Assembly (NCBI GenBank): GCA_024234575.1
Contig: JACKOB010000004.1
Location: 620,001-684,000 of the forward strand
DNA: 64,000 nt
Source: Hahellaceae bacterium
Lineage (GTDB): Bacteria; Pseudomonadota; Gammaproteobacteria; Pseudomonadales; Oleiphilaceae
Reading direction: 5' to 3'
Shown: positions 16,732 to 25,441 of the stretch, piece by piece
Numbering within the stretch: the stretch's first letter is position 1
Layout: each line of letters starts with the position of its first letter
The notes under the pieces: generated by a model
The model's database searches: none
What the model saw: only the letters and a program-made list of their open reading frames with translations
What the model was told of the DNA's origin: nothing
Made by a program: the position numbers and the translations under genes

Positions 16732-18732
16732 TTGCTATTAAAGTGTAGTAAGGCATCAAATATTGTGAGAATCAGCCGTCATTTACCAGTGATACTCTGC
16801 TTTACGCTGGCGTTTGCATATACTTCTGCCACTCGCGCCGCCGTTAGCTCAGTTCCTGATGATTTAGCGATTCGTGCCGCCCTGTACGACTTTCATCAGG
16901 GAAATTACCTCAGCGCGCTCATCACATATCCAGAAAGTGACGCCAGTGCGGACGCACAATTGTTGCGTGCACAGACACTGGCTCAATTTGGCTTGCTCGA
17001 CTCTGCCAAAAAAATCCTCGAAACACTTGTGCGTGATCACGGCGGCAAGTTAAGGGCAGAAGCTGCCTTCGAACTTGGGCGTATCGATTATCGAATGGGC
17101 AGGTATGGCGATGCCATTGATGCGTTCAAACGTATTAACGGTTTGGACAAACGTCTATTGCCCATCTATCGCCGTTATAATGCTGCCGCCATGTTAGCCC
17201 AGGGTGACTTGACGGAAGCTGCGAAAGTTTTAAGCAAGATAGAAGATAGTGTATGGGCCGGCTATGCCTACCAAAACCTGGCTTACGAGTATTATAAAAA
17301 AGACTCCGACCCTTCGCGGGCATTAATATCAATGAGAGTCGCAGAAGCCTTAAGTGGCGTCACATCTAAAGATTCTCCCGATGCAGAGGTCAGAGAGCTT
17401 AATAGCCGGATCCATTTGGCGGCAGGTCAAATGTCAATTGATTCTCTCGATTACGAAAAAGCGATTACTTTTTTAAATAAAGTCAGCGTCGATGGAGCCT
17501 CCGCGCCCCAGGCCCTGTATTTACATGGTTTAGCACATGCCAAGGCAGGTCGTTTTCGGCAGGCCATACAGTCGTGGTATCGGGTAAAGAAATACCCGTT
17601 GATTGAAGACGGTGTAGCTGATGCTTTTATGGGGCTCGCCTTTGCATTTGACAAAGAGGGATATACCAGCAAGAGTATCCGCAGCTATCTTGAGGCAATT
17701 TCTGTACTAGACAAAGAAGTACGAACGTTAGATACCGTTATCAGTACAGTCAACGAAATTGGTGCAGTATCCGCGCTCTTGCGTGAAAGCTCTTTAGACA
17801 GGCTTGAATGGTTTTTAGCGGATAGTATTGCTACGAATACGCCCAAAGTTTCTTATCTTATTTATCTAATTTCAGACCCTGATCTTCTGCAGCAAGTTGA
17901 GCGTATCGCCGAAATTGATGTGATGATTGACAACCTGTCGATCTGGCAGCACGACTTGTCAGTTTTCGAGAGTATGTTGGCGAGCCGGGTTACCGGATTC
18001 AAGCGCGGGGCAAAATCTGCCCAGTCTAAAATTGGGGCGGCGCAAGTGGTTCGGCTCAAGCAGCGCCGTGATAACCTTCTAGCCGAACTAACGCAGGCGG
18101 AAGCCGAAAACAACTTTATTTCAGTGGCCTCGGGGGAATTACAATCACAGTTTGACCGAGCCAACACGTTGGCCAGCAGGGTTGATGTGATAAAAAACGC
18201 CAAGGCTGTTTCGGCTCAGGATCGTGACCACCTAACAGAGAAAATACGCATTCTAAACGGTATTTTAGTGTGGGATGCGAAAGAGCAGTACGAGCAGAAT
18301 TTGCAGTCTCTTCGCCGAGAATTTTTTGAGGTCGACAAAGAAATTGAACGCTATGAGGCTAACCTCAATAGTTTTGCCACCGTTGTCTCTGGAGGTCCCG
18401 ACAGGTTCGAGTCATTACTGGGTTCTACGGAAGATAAGAAAAAGCAAAATGCAGCGGTATTAACCAAAGCGAAACAGCTTCTTGCCGATGCGGATAAAGA
18501 ATTTACCGCCGCATCACTTACCATGCTTACGGCAAAACGAAATCAGTTAAATAACCGCAATGAAACCGCTCAACAGGCCCTTGCGCATTTGTACGAAAGG
18601 TTAGCAATGCAGCAATACGAGCTGGCCGAACGACAAAGAAAGATTGAGGAAGAAAAGAGGTTGGCTGAAGAGCAGGCAAGATTAAAGTTACAGGGTAAAA
18701 AAGCAGCACAGCCTGCTAAGGGTGCGTTGTAA
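16732..18732 (+). CDS. Secreted TPR and coiled-coil protein (Glt-like)
   Basis: A 666-residue exported protein. The N-terminal hydrophobic segment (about 14-36) ends Thr-Arg-Ala-Ala, a plausible signal peptide. Residues about 45-330 contain successive TPR-like helix pairs (AAFELGRIDYRMGRYGDAID; ALYLHGLAHAKAGRFRQAIQ). Residues about 390-660 are long coiled coils ending in an Arg/Glu-rich helix. The start is TTG 16732, 4 bp after the previous stop; there is no early ATG, and a GTG 12 codons in is the alternative. The stop overlaps the next ATG by one base. Large TPR proteins of this kind occur in Agl-Glt type clusters, but I cannot equate it with a particular Glt subunit. Confidence 0.72.
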   Translation: MLLKCSKASNIVRISRHLPVILCFTLAFAYTSATRAAVSSVPDDLAIRAALYDFHQGNYLSALITYPESDASADAQLLRAQTLAQFGLLDSAKKILETLVRDHGGKLRAEAAFELGRIDYRMGRYGDAIDAFKRINGLDKRLLPIYRRYNAAAMLAQGDLTEAAKVLSKIEDSVWAGYAYQNLAYEYYKKDSDPSRALISMRVAEALSGVTSKDSPDAEVRELNSRIHLAAGQMSIDSLDYEKAITFLNKVSVDGASAPQALYLHGLAHAKAGRFRQAIQSWYRVKKYPLIEDGVADAFMGLAFAFDKEGYTSKSIRSYLEAISVLDKEVRTLDTVISTVNEIGAVSALLRESSLDRLEWFLADSIATNTPKVSYLIYLISDPDLLQQVERIAEIDVMIDNLSIWQHDLSVFESMLASRVTGFKRGAKSAQSKIGAAQVVRLKQRRDNLLAELTQAEAENNFISVASGELQSQFDRANTLASRVDVIKNAKAVSAQDRDHLTEKIRILNGILVWDAKEQYEQNLQSLRREFFEVDKEIERYEANLNSFATVVSGGPDRFESLLGSTEDKKKQNAAVLTKAKQLLADADKEFTAASLTMLTAKRNQLNNRNETAQQALAHLYERLAMQQYELAERQRKIEEEKRLAEEQARLKLQGKKAAQPAKGAL

Positions 18733-21650
18733 TGCTCTTTGCAAACAAATTAATTGCCTCTCGAAAATATAAATTACTGGCTCCGTTGCGCGCAGTGGCC
18801 TGTATCTGCTTTGCCTCTGCTGTAGCCTTTTCAGCGACTTTGGAAGCAGCGCCAAAACCCAAGTTTCTGTTTGATATCAGTGGTAATGAGTCAACAATCG
18901 GTGACATAAAACCGGCCTTTATTGATTTTGGATCTGACCCTGTACCGACTATACCTATCAAAGAAATTATTCGTCGGTACAAACAGCTTTTTGATTCAAC
19001 AGACGATCCGGTTATCAGAATTGACGCTTTGTGGCGCTTAAATGCCCTCGAACAAAAATTTGGTAGCGAAAAAGAGATATCAGCTAAAGACGAGCAGTTA
19101 CTCTACAAAAGAGCGGTAGAAAGTTACGAGGCACTGATAGCGATGCCTAGCCCCCCGTATCCTTTGGAGCAGTTGCTTTATCAAGCCGCCAAAGCCTACG
19201 ATCTAACAGGTGCGCAAGAGAAGTCAATTCAAAGTCTGGAGCGCCTGGTTAAGCGTTTTCCCAAGTCGGATTTAGCGGCGGAAGCCTGGTTCAGAATTGG
19301 TGAGTTTCAGTTCTCTAATGCTCAATATGCACTGGCAGATCAGTCATACCAGCAAACGGCAAAGAGGGGTAGCAGCACACGTTTTTACGATAAAGCACTT
19401 TTTATGTCCGGTTGGGCGCGCTTTAAGGCTGATGATAAAGATCAGGCATTAGAAAGCTTTAGCCAGGTATTGGATGTTGCTTACGAACAAGACAAGAGCC
19501 TTGAGAAGCTTTCGCGGCTTGAGCAGGAGACGGTTGATGACAGTATGCGGGCGATGAGCATGATTTTTTCTTATGCTGACGATCCGTTGCAAACCGCGCG
19601 CATGTTACACCGTTACGAAAAGAAGCCGTACATTCATCATCTTTATGGGCATTTGTCAGGATTCTATCTTGAGCAGGAGCGCTACGAAGACAGTGCCTCG
19701 GTTAATCGGTCGTTTATTGATCTGTTTCCAAATAGTGAGTGGGCGCCGGTTTTCGCTGCCCGTAACATAGAAACCTATAAGCAAGCGCAGTTTTCATCTA
19801 AGTTAATCGCAGAAAAGCGAGCATTTGTTAGTCGCTATGCAGGAAAGGATTCAAAAGTATCGGGCTTTTCAGTGGAAGCGAAAGAGAAGCTGATACCGTA
19901 TTTACGGGAGTATCTTGATGATCTTTCGCACCTCGATTACCTGAGTGCGCAGTCTGAGAAGAACCGTGAGAAGCAAATAGCACTCTATCAAAACGCGGCT
20001 GAATACTATGAGACCTATGCCGAGCTCATCCCGGGCGATAAGGAGTCTGGTGTAAAGCTCTTCCTGGCAGGGGAGTCTTACTTTAATGCCAATAATTACG
20101 CGGCAGCCGTGCCGGTATACTTGAAGTCAGCCTATCAGCATCCTGCTCATAAAAAGAGCCGCGATGCCGCTTATGGTGCGATCCTGTCTTTTCGCAACAC
20201 CAGCGAAGGTTTAGCGTTAGCGCAGTTGTTAAAAGAAAGCACAACTGGCGGTTCGGATAGTCGCAGGGTCGAAGCAACCAATCGTGGCCTGCAACAGGAA
20301 CTCAAGCTGTCCCTCAAGTTTGCAGAAACGTTCCCCGAGGACAGTCAGACGCCTGCGTTACTGGCAAATGCGGCTAACCTTCAGTATCAGTCTGGTGCTT
20401 ATCTGGCGGCCACTGAGTCAGCGGGTAGAATTGTTGCAAATAAACGATCTCAGCCGTCCCTTAAGAAAACAGCCTATCTGCTAATGGCCAACGCCTATTA
20501 CGAACAGCAGAAGTTTGTGCTGGCAGAAGAAAACTTTAAGTTATTAATGCCATTGTTGGTGGCAAATGATGCGGAGCTTCGCGGTAATGTGTTAGCTAAA
20601 TTGTCTGCCTCGATTTATAAGCAAGCAGAGGCCGCGGCGGCAGCCGGCAATTGGGAGCAGGCCGTAGATACCTATATTCGTTTAACGCACGAAACTCCTA
20701 ACAGTGAATATAAAGTAAATGCTCTGTATGATGCATCCGCCGAATTACTGAAGCACCAGCAATGGCAGCGTGCAATCCCGTTAATGGTGGAGTTTAAGCA
20801 AGAGTTTCCCAACCATCGTCTAACGAACGAGATTTCCGATAAGCTCGTTATCGCTTACCTTGAATCCGGCAATGGTTTATTCGCTGCGGATGCGTTGTTA
20901 ACACTTGCCAACGAGCAACAGGGCACCGAAAAAGCCAGAAAAGCACTTTACCAGTCTGCGGAACTCTTCCAGGAGTCGGGACGGCAAGATCAGGCGGCGA
21001 TGCTGTTTAAAAGATACCAGAACGAATACCCAAAGCCGGTAGGTTACGCCATTGAAGCGGCGAAAAAGCTGTCTGACTACTATGCGCAAAACGCTAATGT
21101 TAAAGCGCAACAAGAGTGGCTACAGAAAATAATTGAGATAGATCGTTCCGCTAAAGATGAAAGATCCGACAGAACCCTGTTCCTGGCTGCTGAGGCAAGC
21201 CTCTGGTTTGCCGAAGACGATAAGCAGCAGTTTGATCGTATTAAGCTGACGCAGCCTTTAAAAGCATCGATGGCGAAGAAACGTCAAGCATTAACTACCA
21301 CGGTTGACGCTTATCAGCGTACGGCAGCCTATGGGGTGGCTGAGTTCCGCACACAGGCGGCCTATAGACTGGCTGAAATATACGGCCAGCTCAGTAAAGA
21401 TTTGCTTGGTTCTGCGGTGCCTGCAGGCTTGGATGAGCTGCAACAAGAGCAATACACCATTCTATTAGAAGAACAGGCGTATCCTTTTGAAGAAAAGTCG
21501 ATAGAACTTCACGAAATTAACATCAAGAACACACGCGATGGCATATATGATAAGTGGGTTCAGAAAAGTTATGCAGAGTTGGCTAGAATATTTCCTGCCA
21601 GATATTCAAGAAAAGTCAGTGTTATAGATTATGCCGAAAATGCTTACTAA
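18732..21650 (+). CDS. Large secreted TPR-repeat protein (Glt-like)
   Basis: The largest product of the operon, 972 residues. A signal peptide or anchor covers about 12-38 (ending Leu-Glu-Ala-Ala). Nearly all of the mature protein reads as TPR/SEL-like helical repeats, for example SDLAAEAWFRIGEFQFSNAQ and KTAYLLMANAYYEQQKFVLA. It is translationally coupled to the previous gene by a one-base stop/start overlap and overlaps the next gene by 20 bp. A scaffold role in the periplasm, linking inner-membrane motor and outer-membrane parts, is inferred from the Agl-Glt-like context. There are no catalytic motifs. Confidence 0.75.
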   Translation: MLFANKLIASRKYKLLAPLRAVACICFASAVAFSATLEAAPKPKFLFDISGNESTIGDIKPAFIDFGSDPVPTIPIKEIIRRYKQLFDSTDDPVIRIDALWRLNALEQKFGSEKEISAKDEQLLYKRAVESYEALIAMPSPPYPLEQLLYQAAKAYDLTGAQEKSIQSLERLVKRFPKSDLAAEAWFRIGEFQFSNAQYALADQSYQQTAKRGSSTRFYDKALFMSGWARFKADDKDQALESFSQVLDVAYEQDKSLEKLSRLEQETVDDSMRAMSMIFSYADDPLQTARMLHRYEKKPYIHHLYGHLSGFYLEQERYEDSASVNRSFIDLFPNSEWAPVFAARNIETYKQAQFSSKLIAEKRAFVSRYAGKDSKVSGFSVEAKEKLIPYLREYLDDLSHLDYLSAQSEKNREKQIALYQNAAEYYETYAELIPGDKESGVKLFLAGESYFNANNYAAAVPVYLKSAYQHPAHKKSRDAAYGAILSFRNTSEGLALAQLLKESTTGGSDSRRVEATNRGLQQELKLSLKFAETFPEDSQTPALLANAANLQYQSGAYLAATESAGRIVANKRSQPSLKKTAYLLMANAYYEQQKFVLAEENFKLLMPLLVANDAELRGNVLAKLSASIYKQAEAAAAAGNWEQAVDTYIRLTHETPNSEYKVNALYDASAELLKHQQWQRAIPLMVEFKQEFPNHRLTNEISDKLVIAYLESGNGLFAADALLTLANEQQGTEKARKALYQSAELFQESGRQDQAAMLFKRYQNEYPKPVGYAIEAAKKLSDYYAQNANVKAQQEWLQKIIEIDRSAKDERSDRTLFLAAEASLWFAEDDKQQFDRIKLTQPLKASMAKKRQALTTTVDAYQRTAAYGVAEFRTQAAYRLAEIYGQLSKDLLGSAVPAGLDELQQEQYTILLEEQAYPFEEKSIELHEINIKNTRDGIYDKWVQKSYAELARIFPARYSRKVSVIDYAENAY

Positions 21651-22233
21651 ATATAGCGCGCTGCTGGTAATTACCTTAATTGCCGGGTGCGCCACAAACA
21701 AGCCAGATCAAGGTGGGGTTGCAGAACTCGTCGCCAAGGCGCATTTGCCGGTTAAATCCTTAACCGCCGAACAACAGGCCAAATACAGCGCTGCTTTAAC
21801 CTTGTTGAAAAGTGGTGATTTGAGTGGGGCCGAGCTGTCATTTAAAGAACTTAGTTTGCTGTTACCGGATGCTTCTGGTGTGTTTGCAAACCTGGGTGTT
21901 ATTGCCGAAGCTCAGAATGATGAGCCCAGCGCAATTGAGTATTACAATAAGAGCCTCTCTTTAAACCCGAGTAATGTTGTAGCGCTTAATAATCTTGGCG
22001 CAATACATACCCGCGCGGGGCATTTTAAAGAAGCCAGTAAACTGTATCTCACCGCCTTTAAAAACAAGCCTGACAATACCAGCGTTTTGCTTAATCTGGC
22101 GGTGCTTAATGAATTGTATCTTCATGATTTAAACTCGGCCGTTAAATACTATGAGCTTTACCAGGCCAGGCTGGCTTCTCCTGATGAGATAATCGCAGCC
22201 AGAATAAGCGACTTAGGGAGAAGGGCGGATTAA
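21631..22233 (+). CDS. TPR lipoprotein (Glt-like)
   Basis: A 200-residue lipoprotein. The signal sequence ends in the lipobox LIAGC (Cys20), and the next residues Ala-Thr do not include Asp+2, so transport to the outer membrane is expected. TPR motifs follow: SGVFANLGVIAEAQNDEPSA, VVALNNLGAIHTRAGHFKEA and TSVLLNLAVLNEL (about 85-180). It starts inside the end of the previous gene; ATG 21640 is an alternative start that keeps the lipobox. It is analogous to outer-membrane TPR lipoproteins in gliding-motility-type clusters, an inference from context. Confidence 0.78.
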   Translation: MPKMLTKYSALLVITLIAGCATNKPDQGGVAELVAKAHLPVKSLTAEQQAKYSAALTLLKSGDLSGAELSFKELSLLLPDASGVFANLGVIAEAQNDEPSAIEYYNKSLSLNPSNVVALNNLGAIHTRAGHFKEASKLYLTAFKNKPDNTSVLLNLAVLNELYLHDLNSAVKYYELYQARLASPDEIIAARISDLGRRAD

Positions 22234-22234
22234 T

Positions 22235-22528
22235 ATGGCGCAAAAGCTAACGAAGATTCTATTACTGGCGATGCTGACCGCAAGCACGAGTGCGCTGGCA
22301 CGGGATGTCCTTGAAATTCAGGGAATGTCTGTAAAAGGGAACGCAGAGCAGCCAAAAGTGCTTTACCTGGTTCCCTGGCAGGCAACGTCTAATCCCCAGG
22401 ACATCGAGCACCCGCCAGTTGATAAGATTGATGGGGCGGTCACGTTTTTAGAGCCAGAAATATTTCAAAAACAACTATACTTTAGACGAAACCTAAAGGT
22501 TAACGTCGAACCAATGCCGAAGAATTAA
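22235..22528 (+). CDS. Small periplasmic protein in the Agl-Glt-like operon
   Basis: A 97-residue protein with a signal peptide (about 1-22, ending Ala-Leu-Ala) and a mature region of about 75 residues rich in Pro and beta-forming residues (PKVLYLVPWQATS). I know no named family. It starts one base after the lipoprotein stop and lies 47 bp before the TolQ-like gene, a position that suggests a conserved accessory part of the same complex. Confidence 0.65.
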   Translation: MAQKLTKILLLAMLTASTSALARDVLEIQGMSVKGNAEQPKVLYLVPWQATSNPQDIEHPPVDKIDGAVTFLEPEIFQKQLYFRRNLKVNVEPMPKN

Positions 22529-22575
22529 TATCATCCACTAAGGAAGTTTTTCCAGACAATACGGAGTTTGTATTC

Positions 22576-23214
22576 ATGATCGAAACAGTTGTACGATTTT
22601 TTCAGGAAGGTGGCATATTTATGTACCCAATCGCTGTCGTTTTGGCGCTGGGTCTGGCTATCGCAATTGAACGATACATCTATTTAACCGTAACCAAAGG
22701 TGCCAACCGGCAGGCATTTGATGTAGGAGTACTGCCACTTCTGCGCAAGCGTGACTATAAAACCGCCCTAAAATACGCCACCCAGTCAACGACCGCAATT
22801 GGCGCAATAATGAGTGCAGGTTTGGCGCGACTGGTAAACCAGCAAACGCGTGAAGATATTGAATACGCCTTAGAAGAAGGTTTAATGGAAACGCTGCCAA
22901 GACTTGAAAAACGTACCCAATACCTGGCAACGCTGGCTAACGTATCTACCCTTTTGGGGCTCTTGGGCACCATTATTGGTCTAATTGCGGCCTTTACTGC
23001 TGTAGCCAATGCAGACCCGGCGGAAAAAGCCAGCTTATTGTCGCAAAGTATCTCGGTGGCGATGAACACCACAGCGTTCGGCTTGATGGCGGCTATTCCA
23101 TTATTGCTAATGCACGCAGTATTGCAGACGAAAACCAACGAAATCGTCGACAGCTTCGAAATGGCTGGTGTTAAGTTTCTAAATATTATCTCTGACCAAA
23201 CGCCTGACAAGTAG
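22576..23214 (+). CDS. TolQ/ExbB/MotA-family proton channel
   Basis: A 212-residue inner-membrane protein of the MotA/TolQ/ExbB family, which forms a pentameric channel around a TolR/ExbD dimer and uses the proton motive force. TM1 is at about 15-35 and the cytoplasmic loop at about 40-115. TM2 (LANVSTLLGLLGTIIGLIAA, about 117-136) and TM3 (ISVAMNTTAFGLMAAIPLLL, about 157-177) carry the conserved Thr residues that line the channel. It is followed by two ExbD/TolR genes, the one-Q-two-R set of AglR-AglQ-AglS. The start is ATG 22576. A 128-bp structured gap separates it from the ExbD genes. Confidence 0.92.
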   Translation: MIETVVRFFQEGGIFMYPIAVVLALGLAIAIERYIYLTVTKGANRQAFDVGVLPLLRKRDYKTALKYATQSTTAIGAIMSAGLARLVNQQTREDIEYALEEGLMETLPRLEKRTQYLATLANVSTLLGLLGTIIGLIAAFTAVANADPAEKASLLSQSISVAMNTTAFGLMAAIPLLLMHAVLQTKTNEIVDSFEMAGVKFLNIISDQTPDK

Positions 23215-23342
23215 CAAATTTTTTTGCGAAAAGTTCTTGTCAATAACGGTAGGAATACTCCGAAAATCGCAAGAACAGAAAATCAGGGGCTAAGAGAATG
23301 CACGCATTCTCGAAGTAGAAAATGGATTTCAGGGTATAGGCT
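23215..23342 (+). promoter_or_regulatory. Structured intercistronic region between the ExbB- and ExbD-like genes
   Basis: A perfect 8-bp palindrome with a 2-nt loop (GAGAATGC 23294-23301, GCATTCTC 23304-23311) lies 31 bp before the next ATG. Upstream, GTTCTTG (23233-23239) can pair with CAAGAAC (23270-23276), and TTGCGA (23224-23229) with TCGCAA (23267-23272); these two pairings compete. It is the longest gap in an otherwise tight operon. A role in mRNA processing or setting Q:R ratios is inferred. Confidence 0.45.
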
Positions 23343-23876
23343 ATGAGAAGAAAGCACAGGCGTTTTGCTCAGGAAGCGGATTTGGATATTACCGCTTTCA
23401 TGAACTTAATGATTGTTTTGGTGCCGGTATTACTACTAAGTATGGTTTTCGCACACACCAGTGTGTTGGATTTAAACTTCCCGTTAAGTGGCGATGAAAG
23501 CACAGATAATACCGAGCAACCGTTACAGTTACAGGTCATCATCAGAGGCGATAAGCTCGTTTTGGCTGATTCAAATGCGGGACTGATTGATACCATTCCA
23601 GCCGCCGAATCTGGTTACGACTTCACGCGGCTGCAAGAGGTATTGAAGCAGTTGAAGGCGCGTTTGCCTGATAAGCGGGATATCACGATTCTTGCTGAAA
23701 AAGACATTTCCTATCAGACACTAGTTTCAGCGATGGATACCGTTCGTTCTTATAAAGCGGTTGTTGCTGCCAGCTTAGTGGATGCTGAGTTGTTTCCGGA
23801 TATTTCAATTGGTGATGCACCAGATCTCGGTTTGGGTGCGAAGACTTCCCCGCTAAGCAACGGGGGTGAAGGATGA
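23343..23876 (+). CDS. ExbD/TolR-family protein 1 (transmembrane Asp replaced by Asn)
   Basis: A 177-residue single-pass protein of the ExbD/TolR family. A short cytoplasmic N-terminus (MRRKHRRFAQEADLD) leads into one TM helix (ITAFMNLMIVLVPVLLLSMV, about 16-35), then a periplasmic ExbD domain. In TolR and ExbD the helix carries a proton-binding Asp (as in YIDVM); the aligned position here is Asn20 (FMNLM). This copy may therefore be non-protonating, although acidic residues just before the helix might substitute. Its stop overlaps the next gene by 4 bp (ATGA). Confidence 0.9.
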   Translation: MRRKHRRFAQEADLDITAFMNLMIVLVPVLLLSMVFAHTSVLDLNFPLSGDESTDNTEQPLQLQVIIRGDKLVLADSNAGLIDTIPAAESGYDFTRLQEVLKQLKARLPDKRDITILAEKDISYQTLVSAMDTVRSYKAVVAASLVDAELFPDISIGDAPDLGLGAKTSPLSNGGEG

Positions 23877-24376
23877 AAGAGTCAAGACGCGCACAACGCA
23901 TTAAGCGACACTATCATCGCATGCACAAAGCCGGCGGTCTCAACCTCGTCTCACTGATGGATATTTTCACCATTCTGGTTTTTTTCCTGATGGTGAACTC
24001 CTCAGACGTGAAGGTGCTGCAGCAAGAGTCGAAGATTAAATTGCCTGTCTCCTCAGCAGATCAACAACCCAGAGAAACACTGGTAGTCACTGTCACTGAT
24101 ACCGATATTATCGTGCAAGGCAGGGCAGTCGCCGCCATTAGCAGTATCGTCGAAGGTGCGGAAATTGTTCCAGGATTAAAAGATGAGTTGATTTATCAGG
24201 GCAACCGCTCGGGTGTTGAGATTGACCTGACCTCAGGGCTAGGGGGAATGGTAACGATTATGGGAGACAAGGATATTCCTTATTCGTTATTAAAAGTCAT
24301 CATGAATACCTGTGTAGATGCCAAGTTTACGCAAATCTCACTGGCTGTCAGTAAAGCCGGCAAAAAGGAGGCGTAG
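23873..24376 (+). CDS. ExbD/TolR-family protein 2 (canonical Asp)
   Basis: A 167-residue second ExbD/TolR homologue, starting at the ATGA overlap with the first. The TM helix (about 23-42) contains LMDIFTILVFFLMV with the conserved Asp, so this copy can carry protons. The periplasmic part (about 45-165) has the ExbD fold pattern, ending with a Thr-Gln-Ile-Ser-Leu-Ala-Val strand. It would form the stator/rotor core with the TolQ-like protein and ExbD 1. It lies one base upstream of the TonB-like gene. Confidence 0.92.
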   Translation: MKESRRAQRIKRHYHRMHKAGGLNLVSLMDIFTILVFFLMVNSSDVKVLQQESKIKLPVSSADQQPRETLVVTVTDTDIIVQGRAVAAISSIVEGAEIVPGLKDELIYQGNRSGVEIDLTSGLGGMVTIMGDKDIPYSLLKVIMNTCVDAKFTQISLAVSKAGKKEA

Positions 24377-24377
24377 C

Positions 24378-25370
24378 ATGAGCAGTCTGTCGCCTTCAAG
24401 AACCTATGCATCAGGATCGATGCTGCCATGGTCAAACGATAACAAAGAGAGTGGCCGTCTATGGATGACGTTAGTTTGCGTCTTTCTTCTTTTCTTGCCT
24501 CTTGCGGTGATTGTTCCTTTCTACGATCTGCCAGAAATAGACAGAAAAACCCTCGAAACGCCACCGCCTAGTTTGGCTAAAGTGATCATCGAGAAGAAGA
24601 TTCCTCCCAAGGTTGAAGAGAAAAAACCAGAACCAAAACCTGAGGAAAAAAAGGAAGAGCCTAAGCCAGAAGAAAAAAAACCAGAACCAAAAGAAGAGCC
24701 CAAGCCCGAGCCGAAGCCTGAGCCCAAGAAAGAACCAAAGCCCGAAATTAAAAAGGCACAGACGGTTGATGAAGCGCGGAAGGTGGCACAGCAATCTGGG
24801 TTACTGGCACTACAGGATGATTTGGCAGATATGCGCGCTGCGTTGGATACTTCGGCGTTAAATAAAACCGCCAAACCGGCAGTTGCTAAAACCATCGCAC
24901 CCACTGGCGGCCCTGCAGTTGACAAGTCATTGTTGGCTAAAAGAAGTGGCGGAATTGATACGTCTGGCCTTGCGGTAGCAGCAGAAACGGTTGCCTTGGC
25001 AGATCGCCAGGCCACTGTTTTGCAAGAAAGAGCTGAAGATAAAGCGTTAATCGCCAGTAACACCAACAGTGGCAAAGGTGGTTCGCGTAGTGCTGAAGAT
25101 ATTCGCCGTGAATTCGATAAAAACAAATCGTCGATTTACTCGATTTATCACCGGGCGTTGCGTAAAAATCCGGCCCTGCAAGGGAAAGTGTTGCTAGAGT
25201 TGACTATCGAGCCTTCGGGAGCAGTGTCTGATTGTAAAGTGATATCGTCTGACCTGAACGATAAAGGCGTTGAGTCGAAAATTATTTCTCGTGTGAAGTT
25301 GATAAATTTCGGTAAAAAAGAGATCGAAACAACAACTATTCGCTATTCTTTAGACTTTGTACCTAGCTGA
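24378..25370 (+). CDS. TonB-like energy transducer with AgmX/PglI C-terminal domain
   Basis: A 330-residue, probably single-pass protein. A cytoplasmic N-terminus precedes the TM helix at about 31-53 (LWMTLVCVFLLFLPLAVIV). A periplasmic Pro/Lys/Glu repeat (about 75-130, PKPE-type units) can span the periplasm like TonB. The C-terminal domain (about 245-330; IYSIYHRALRKNPALQGKV, then VLLELTIEPSGAVSDCKV) matches my memory of the AgmX/PglI C-terminal domain found in GltG/GltJ-type proteins of the Myxococcus gliding complex. ATG 24378 has an ideal AAGGAGG site; upstream in-frame codons overlap the previous gene. It closes the operon before a strong terminator. Confidence 0.88.
   Translation: MSSLSPSRTYASGSMLPWSNDNKESGRLWMTLVCVFLLFLPLAVIVPFYDLPEIDRKTLETPPPSLAKVIIEKKIPPKVEEKKPEPKPEEKKEEPKPEEKKPEPKEEPKPEPKPEPKKEPKPEIKKAQTVDEARKVAQQSGLLALQDDLADMRAALDTSALNKTAKPAVAKTIAPTGGPAVDKSLLAKRSGGIDTSGLAVAAETVALADRQATVLQERAEDKALIASNTNSGKGGSRSAEDIRREFDKNKSSIYSIYHRALRKNPALQGKVLLELTIEPSGAVSDCKVISSDLNDKGVESKIISRVKLINFGKKEIETTTIRYSLDFVPS
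24627..24753 (+). repeat. Pro-Lys-Glu-coding repeat
   Basis: Imperfect PEPKPE/EEKKPEP-type units encode a rigid extended linker of the TonB-like protein. The matching DNA is purine-rich on the plus strand. Confidence 0.75.
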
Positions 25371-25375
25371 TAAAC

Positions 25376-25429
25376 AAAAAAACCGCGCTCTAATCATGCC
25401 TCTAGAGAGGCTTTAGGCGCGGTTTTTCT
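25376..25429. terminator. Two-tier bidirectional terminator at the end of the Agl-Glt-like operon
   Basis: Outer stem AACCGCGC (25381-25388) pairs with GCGCGGTT (25417-25424), followed by a T-tract and preceded by an A-tract. An inner perfect hairpin GCCTC-TAGA-GAGGC (25398-25411) sits in the loop. It serves both the operon and the convergent MaoC-like gene. Confidence 0.88.
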
Positions 25430-25441
25430 TTACTTATTAAG

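Noticed and set aside
24471..25126. Long minus-strand frames opposite the TonB-like gene
   Set aside because: Shadow of the Pro/Lys/Glu repeat; Gly/Ser/Phe-rich translation has no domain character.
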